Origin: Chamaelirium japonicum
Taxonomy: Eukaryota > Streptophyta > Magnoliopsida > Liliales > Melanthiaceae
Reading direction: 5' to 3'
Assembly (NCBI GenBank): GCA_947650365.1
Contig: OX393550.1
Coordinates: 103,442,343-103,506,342 of the forward strand
DNA length: 64,000 bases
A model generated the notes under the pieces. The model was not told the origin of the DNA. It saw nothing but the letters and a program-made list of their open reading frames with translations, and made no database searches. The first letter of the stretch is position 1. Each line of letters starts with the position of its first letter. A program made the translations under genes and the position numbers. Shown here one piece after another: positions 57,400 to 64,000 of the stretch.

Positions 57400-59170
57400 C
57401 GATGTCCCCCTTTCTCCTCTTCGTCCTCTTTGTGAAACCAAGCCAATTCCGAAGCCTCTCGGGATGGAGGGGAGCTCCGATGTGCTATTTATTTTTCCTT
57501 GTGTCCTCGGGTTGGAGAGAGAATCGATCTCGAGAGATCGAGCTTCGTTGTTTTGTTCTTTTTTCCTGCACCCTCGAGATTGAGGGAGAATCGATCTCTA
57601 GAGATTTGAGCTCCGTCGTGTTGTTCTTTTTCCTCACACCCTCGAGATGGAGGGAGATCTATCTCTAGAGATCGAGAGAGAGAATGGAGCTGTTGGAAAA
57701 CCTGGGTCGATAAACAAGGATGTATTAATCAAAAGTTTCAAGCCACAAAAATCAATTTGCTATCTTTTAGACAAATTTCTCACTTCAGTAAAATTGCCAC
57801 TACAAACAGGGTATTTGAGAAGCCGTCCTTAGGATACAAAGAAGCCCATATTTTGTGATTTGTCATATGTGAAATATGCACTCTCCGATCGGACCAGGAT
57901 ACACCCTTTTTTGGATATACTGGTGATGCCCGAATACTACTCTCAAGTTTTAATCCGAATTGGGTCATTTGGGTGATTGATCTTGGAGTAAATGCACCTC
58001 TATTTTATAGATGTGAAGCAATGGTTCACCCAACCATTGCACCCCAAGTTTGCACTAGTTCGGCCAATCAATGCAATGGTTCATCGTTCAACAGGTGCTT
58101 TAAGCACCCCTAGCTTAATCCATGTGGCGTACTAGACCAGTAGGCTTTAAGCACCCCTTGGGGCCTAGCCCAATCTGCAAGACCTTCTTGGTCAACTGTT
58201 GTGCTAGGCACCCCTTGGGCCATCTTTCTATCTCATTAGAGAGCCGACTCGCATGCCCAACCCTTATTGAGAGTCGCGTCATGCCAAGTGCAAAGTGCAC
58301 CTCTATATGCCCAATCACACTTTGCACTAAACGCACAATCACACCTAATTTAACCTCGCCGCGTCAGCCTATTTTTACTTTTAATTGTCCAAAATGGCTC
58401 CCGATAGGATTTGATCCCGAACCTCCTTCCTAGCAATCCCCACCGCTTACCAAGGATCTACAACAACTTTGTTATAATTATCTCCACTATAATAATTAAA
58501 TATTAATTGTTTTAAAAATATCCAACAGGAGCTCGAGGAAGAAAGGGGGAATGTCGCTCGACTCGGTTTCACAAAGAGGATGGAGATAAGAACGACAGAC
58601 CTACCGTAAAGACCTTGGAGATCGTGACATCAGAAGTGGGTCAACTGGCTACAGATTAGTCAACTATTACAAGTGGGTTGAATGACTAGATTGAGGGTTT
58701 CACAACGAAGCAGGTTTCACAATGAATCAGCACTTGTGTTCTTTCTTCCCGCACCCTCGAGATGAAGAGAGAATCGATCTCGAGAGATCGAGCTTCGCTG
58801 GGCTATATATCCTTTTTCCCCTGCGTCCTCAAGATGGAGAGAGAATCGATCTCAAGAGATTTGAGCTCCATTGTGCTGGGTTTTTTTTTTGTGCCCTCGA
58901 GATGGAGGAAGAATTGATCTCGAGAGATCAATAGAGAGCATGAAGCTCAAGGAAGAAAGGGATAATGACACTCGGCTCGGTTTCACAAAGAGGACGGAGA
59001 GGAGAAGGGGGGACAACAACCTGACCTACCATAAAGACCTTGGGGATCACAACATCGAAAATGGGTCAACTGACTGCAGATTAGCCGTCCATTACAAATG
59101 GGTTGGATGGCTGGATTGAGGGTTTCACAACTAATTAAGCAGATTTCGCATTTGGGCAGGTTTCGCAACC
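57400..59170. repeat. Degenerate ~417-bp duplication with 60-bp subrepeats
   Basis: A subrepeat with cctcgagatggagggagaatcgatctcgagagatcgagc occurs about three times at 57505-57680 and three times at 58750-58930. A following segment (gaagaaaggg...tttcacaaagagga...gggtttcacaac) occurs at 58530-58735 and 58948-59165. The first copy is split by the solo LTR at 57691-58527; removing it restores the alignment of the copies. Confidence 0.75.
57691..58527 (-). mobile_element. Solo LTR, 837 bp, with 5-bp duplication
   Basis: Starts TGTTGGAAAAC and ends TATCCAACA, the usual inverted TG...CA form. GGAGC flanks it on both sides (57686-57690 and 58528-58532). A TATA-like CTATAAAATAGAGG on the minus strand (about 57993-58008) gives the likely orientation. 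No internal region remains, as after recombination between two LTRs. Superfamily cannot be told from the LTR alone. Confidence 0.85.
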
Positions 59171-61444
59171 GATCAGTACTCGTGTTTGAGATAATATAAG
59201 TATTGTTTAAGCATTGTTTTGTTCTGAACTAGAAAAATCAGTGCATGTCGATACTAGCATCATCCCCGATAGACCAGTGGCCCCACCTTCTCCGTATTGT
59301 TCTTATGCGCAAGAGAGAGCGGTCTCCAGTGGATTTCCAAATCAATCACAATGTTCTTTGTTTTAAAAGTATTCTTTATTATATAGACTAGTAATGCTCG
59401 TGCCTATCGACACGTAAAAGATTTCAAGGCTGGAGATAATATTTTGAGAAATGTAACAATATTTCAAAGGTAGCAACAAAACATTTGGAGAGCAGCGATA
59501 ATATTTCGAGGGAGTAAACAAAATTTTGAAGGTGATAACAATATTTCATAAGCGATGATAATATTTTTAAGAACATGACAATATTTTGTGAGCAGTGATA
59601 ATGCTCGTGTCTATCAGCAATCGAACGGGGTGGCAAAATTTATTTCGACGGTGCCCACAATCGACTGGAGCATCCACATTTTGCTAGAGAGCCTAAACTT
59701 GGCGAAAATAGTCTAATTCGTTAATGACGCTCATATTCAGAAGAAGTGCTCATATTCAGAACTGTGACTTCTGCCTTTGACAGCAAAATACTATATATTC
59801 GGTTTGGGTAGCAAAATGATCATTTATATTGCTGATAGAACTTGTATGCATATTCAAGTAAAAGTTCAGTTTTATTAATGTACGGGTCGCTATAAAAGCA
59901 TGCTACACCCTTCTCATATAGCAACTATGTCACATTATTCTTCCTTCTATGCATTTGACCATTCGTCTTTGTTGTCAAGTGAAAAGACATCTCTCTATGT
60001 GAAACACCATGCATTTCAATTTCCTCGGCAGACTCTTTCCATGTCATTGGCTTGTTGCCCTTGATCCTTCTCTCCTCATACACTTTTGCTTATGTTTCTC
60101 TCATTGCCACATTGCTAAATGTACTGCTTCTCAATGCAACTGAATCCCTTCTATGTTTATCATCAGTTGTGATCTCTATACATCGGTCATCCTTTTCATT
60201 GCTCTCAATATCTCCAAATAGTAGTAATTCGAGCTCGAGTAGCTCGATCTTCCTTCCAACAAAATTGATTTTTTGTGGAAACGAGAATTCCTCCTCGGCC
60301 AACTTCTTGCACTTCTTCACCTTCTCCGCCACACTCCTCCTTCCCAATCCCATCCTAGGATGCACAACTTGATCCAAGATACAGTCTCTGAAGTTGACCG
60401 CACTCACTTTCACCGTATTCCACCATTCTTCTTCCAAGCCGCCATACGTCGACCAAAAATTGCCCTCATCTCTCTCCCACAACTCTCTCCTCCCCTTACT
60501 TATTATTCAAAAAATAATAAGCTAAGGGACCTTAACTACAACCATATATGCCTCTTCATGAGGAAAATCAGGTAAAAAGTAGAGGAAGATCAGGTGTGAC
60601 TGACTTTCAATTTGGAGCTGATGGCGTCGATTCCACTCACTGAGGAGTAGGAGGGAAGAGGAGAGAACAATCCGATGGTTGTCAGTTGTGCCTCTCTCTC
60701 TATCTCTTTAATAACGATCGTGGCCCTCCACACCGGTAGATAAAATCGATTATGAATAGCTGAGATCGGGAAATCGAGAGAGAGAGAGAGAGAGAGAGAG
60801 AATTAGGAAAATCAAGATTTAAGAGGGCGGGTTTGGCTGGATGCATTGGATATCTAAGATCGAAATATGTTGATTTGTCGGATGTATTGGACGGTTGAGA
60901 TGGGAATAGATTAGAGTCATAGTTTTGTTGATCCGATGATTGTTTCCTTTTTGGGAGATCCGGAGATCAGGATTTAAGACTATTGGATGCAATGGACGGC
61001 TGAGATCGGGTGGTTTATCCCCCGGGATGAATGTTCATATGGGTTTAAGTCCTAGTCTTTTATTTTAAATGAATCATGACCATTGTTTGTACCTCCCATA
61101 AAATTATCTCCTATTATATAAATTACTTTGGTTAAACAACTTGAAATTATGAAAGCAAAGTAACATTTCTGAAATGTTGTTTGATTCTTGGAGTTTACTT
61201 GCATGGTTTATCCATTCAATGGTCATTGTAAATATTTAACACTTAATCTAGCTATATGCTCAGTATGACAAATATTTTGATACGGGAAATAGAGTCGGTT
61301 TGATAAACTTTAGAAACTTGAAAATTTTAAAGCTATGAAAAACCATATCAAGTTACACATTATGTCAAACCCCTCATCCACACAAGAGGGATTTCTCCAA
61401 AAAAAAACACACACATCATGTCATATATACATGTCATGTATATA

Positions 61445-61531
<87 letters not shown>

Positions 61532-62400
61532 TGATGGGAGGGAGCTGACCTGTGAATTAATGGGTCACTACCACTCTATTTTGTTGGAGAAGTGCGAATC
61601 ATTGCTTCACTAGAAAAATCATTAAACACAATGGTTAGGTCGAACTGTTACATACATATGTATCGAAGAAGAGTGGGGATTTACATAGTAAAGTTCCACT
61701 AGGAAAGAAGAGAAAGTGGGGAGGCTGGCACTTGAGGTGTTTGGATTTTATGGATAGGATTTTTGAGAAGTTTGATCTTAATATTAAAAAAATGACGGAC
61801 CTTTATTTGCTACAAAAATCTACTGCGTTTCAGAAGTTGTTTGGATTTAGAAAAACATGATTATAAGCTTCAACAAATAATGATTTTGACATTACTTCTC
61901 ATACTTATAAAACAAATAGTTTTCATTCCGATGTTCTTAACCTATGCATTTTTCAGAAAAAAAAAATTTATATAGATAGGAACAATGGAATGATCCTGGG
62001 GAATGAAATCAAATACCTTATTAGCAGCGTTGAGTGAGAATTTATACTGATATGCTTAGTTTGGCATGAACGACTTAGATTCTAAGGTGGTCATGTAGGT
62101 TTGATCAATACTTCCTTGTTGGTTGGTTTGCTTGATTCGGAATGGGATTCTTGTAATGATTAATTCTTTTATAGTGAATTAAGATCACTCAAAGTATCTT
62201 GACCTAGTGCATTCTCAATGTTTTATGATCTTCTAATCCTAAAATATATCTAACTAATGCAAGTTTCTCGGATGCATGAATTAGATTTATGTGCAATGTA
62301 ATAACATTTTTTAAGATATTTGGATGCAAGATGTTGAACAAATATTTATTATGGCCTTATCATACATTCTTTTGAATTACACTTGACGTCCAGAAAAAAA
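59171..62400. other. Intergenic, no recognisable gene
   Basis: At 59450-59610 there are loose repeats around gataatattt. At 60770-60800 there is a GA run, and at 61446-61531 (GT)n followed by (GA)n. The minus-strand frame at 60090-60482 (containing WWNTVKVSAVNFRDC and RSVAEKVKKCKKLAEEEF) begins at a TTG, not an ATG, and matches nothing I know; it may be a retroelement scrap. Confidence 0.4.
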
Positions 62401-62439
62401 AAGAATTACGCTTGACAATTTTTTGGTTTTAGAGTGAAT

Positions 62440-63090
62440 TTTTTTTAGTGACCGTCTTAATGGTATCTAAGCACGGATATCGCCCCCGGCCAGGATTCAA
62501 AACCTACTGGCTCCAGATAATATTCTAACTAGGGCTGGCAATTTCGGACCCGATACGAAGTTAGTGGGTCTGGGTCAGGGTCAGGGCTAAACGGGTTCGG
62601 GTCATAAACGGGTCGACACGATAGACCCGTTTAATAAGCGGGTCGGGTCCGGGTTTAGGGTCTGGACACGGTAGACCCGGGAAGGCCCGTTTAATATTCA
62701 ACGGGTCGTGTCGGGTCGGGTCGGGTCTACCTGTAATCCGATACTATAATATATAATATCAGCGAGTCGTGTCGGGTCAGGTCGGGTTGAGTCGGATTGG
62801 GTCAACTGAATAGACCCGGGTGGTAAACGGGTCTTACCAGGTCTACCCATTTATTAGCGGGTCGGGTACGGGTTTAGGATCTAGACACGATTAGTTAAAC
62901 GGGTCAAGTCCGGGTCTAGGGGTTTTGGACACGACACGAAACTAGACACGACACGAACCCGACACGACACGACCCATTGCCACCCCTAATTCTAACGTGT
63001 ACAGGTCCCCGAGAAGACATTAAATCAAATCTATGAGCTCCTACCAAAGTGAGAGGCGCTCCGCCATTGAGATGCAACTGCAGTTGCAGT
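62440..63090 (-). mobile_element. Possible SINE split by the hAT MITE
   Basis: On the minus strand, sequence before the MITE includes catctcaatggcggagcgcc and, after it, a B-box-like GGTTTTGAATCC and a short A-run (complement of the T-run near 62445). The A-box to B-box distance is too long for a plain tRNA-type head, so this is tentative. Confidence 0.3.
62530..62988. mobile_element. hAT-like MITE, 459 bp, with perfect 8-bp duplication
   Basis: Ends TAGGGCTGGCAAT and (complement) TAGGGGTGGCAAT match at 12 of 13 positions, the classic plant hAT end. ATTCTAAC flanks it at 62522-62529 and 62989-62996. The interior is made of GGGTCGGGTC-type motifs and cgacacgac repeats. Confidence 0.88.
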
Positions 63091-64000
63091 TAATAGTAGA
63101 ATTCACTATGAATTCAACAAATCAAGTAAATTTGATTTGTCTCTTCAACTTTTGTAGTTTGTATTGGACTAGATGATAAGTAAACCAATGTCATATATTC
63201 TTATTTGTCGGTTTGCCGAGTTTGTATATGAATATAATCCAAAACGTCCGACTTATATGTCTTAGTCTTATTTTGTTGTCAGAGATTGAATGGATAAAGA
63301 ATACATTGACATAATTTTTTTACATAAATAAAACTTTATAAAATTTTTAATTTTGTAATATCCATTATAGTCATTCCATAGATGAATTTCCTTATGGTTG
63401 AAAGAAGCTTCTAGTGATTCCCTACACCATTATTATTATGTATAAACACTATATAGATATCTAGAATATACTTAAAATTCTGTAAAAAGTTTTTCTAATG
63501 AATAATATTCTATTAAATAGTTTTAAAAAAGTAAAGGAAGATAAAAGAGAAGGAAGATAAAAAGGAATAAATTTTTTTCCCAAGAATAACTTTATAAGAG
63601 AGTTTAAGGTGTTCTGATTTTATGGATTACGTCATGTAGTGGTAATTTTTTCAGGATTTATTTTGTTCAGAAATCCATCTTGATTGATGAAGTTATGGTT
63701 GTGCCTCGGGAGGTGCTTGTCTCTTATTATTGAGTAATCAGATGTATTTATCTTTTGATAATGGCATCATTTAATTTCATTTGTAGTAATATTTATTTAC
63801 CTATTTTTTTTATTTGTATGTGTTTATGTTTGCACTTGTTTGTCTTTTTTAACATACACTTCTATTTGCACATGAATCATTTATTGTACAATGACTCAAT
63901 ATAGTCTTTTAGCAAGTCAGATTATTTTTAAATTTTACATATTATCTATGGTATGATTGGCAATCATGTGAGTCGTCTATTTTATAACACTCAATATATA
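63091..64000. other. AT-rich right edge, no recognisable gene
   Basis: Strongly AT-rich, with no frame of note on either strand and no repeat structure that I could define. Confidence 0.5.

Noticed and set aside
60090-60482. 130-codon minus-strand frame with WWNTVKVSAVNFRDC
   Set aside because: It starts at TTG, not ATG, lacks a recognised domain and has no supporting gene structure; perhaps a retroelement scrap.

Overview
The window is plant nuclear DNA. It carries spliced plant-type genes, a chloroplast-targeted RecA, plant LTR retrotransposons primed by initiator-Met tRNA, and many short plant DNA-transposon derivatives (MITEs). The intronless TFIP11-like gene is GC-rich towards its N-terminal end, as in many monocots. 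Large TE-filled introns suggest a medium or large genome. I cannot name the species; a non-grass monocot is a guess.

Three host genes can be read in full. (1) On the minus strand at 10.9-13.5 kb lies a single-exon spliceosome-disassembly factor of the TFIP11/NTR1/STIPL1 family (864 aa). (2) On the plus strand at 17.95-30.04 kb lies an ESCRT-III VPS2 gene (VPS2.2/VPS2.3 type) in 11 coding exons. It has one GC-AG intron and one 8.5-kb intron packed with repeats. (3) On the minus strand at 55.5-32.8 kb lies a chloroplast RECA1 gene in 13 coding exons spread over about 22.6 kb, with a Copia element, a TRIM, a SINE, LINE scraps and MITEs in its introns. Near the left edge (0.77-1.10 kb, minus) are the first two exons of an ARP7-type actin-related protein, which then lose homology. 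A scrap of its first exon recurs at 2.68 kb. Possible exons of an unidentified minus-strand gene lie at 4.3-5.65 kb.

The rest is mainly mobile DNA, and several ends and target-site duplications can be read directly. These include a Copia element (48485-53351), a 107-bp-LTR TRIM (54426-54780), a solo LTR (57691-58527), three hAT-like MITEs with 8-bp duplications, a Mutator-like MITE with a 9-bp duplication, a PIF/Harbinger-like MITE with TAA duplications, and foldback elements. There are also a tRNA-type SINE, RTE and L1-type LINE remnants, very short LINE-tail insertions, a 43-bp minisatellite, a 1.06-kb tandem duplication, and a perfect inverted repeat framed by mirrored AT/GA microsatellites at 30.76-31.33 kb.

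The genes do not form a functional cluster: they serve splicing, membrane remodelling, chloroplast DNA repair and chromatin. The informative part is the insertion record. I see no convincing new multi-gene system; the best candidates for a second look are the microsatellite-framed palindrome, the tiny LINE-tail insertions, the minisatellite upstream of a TATA box, and the unidentified ORFs.
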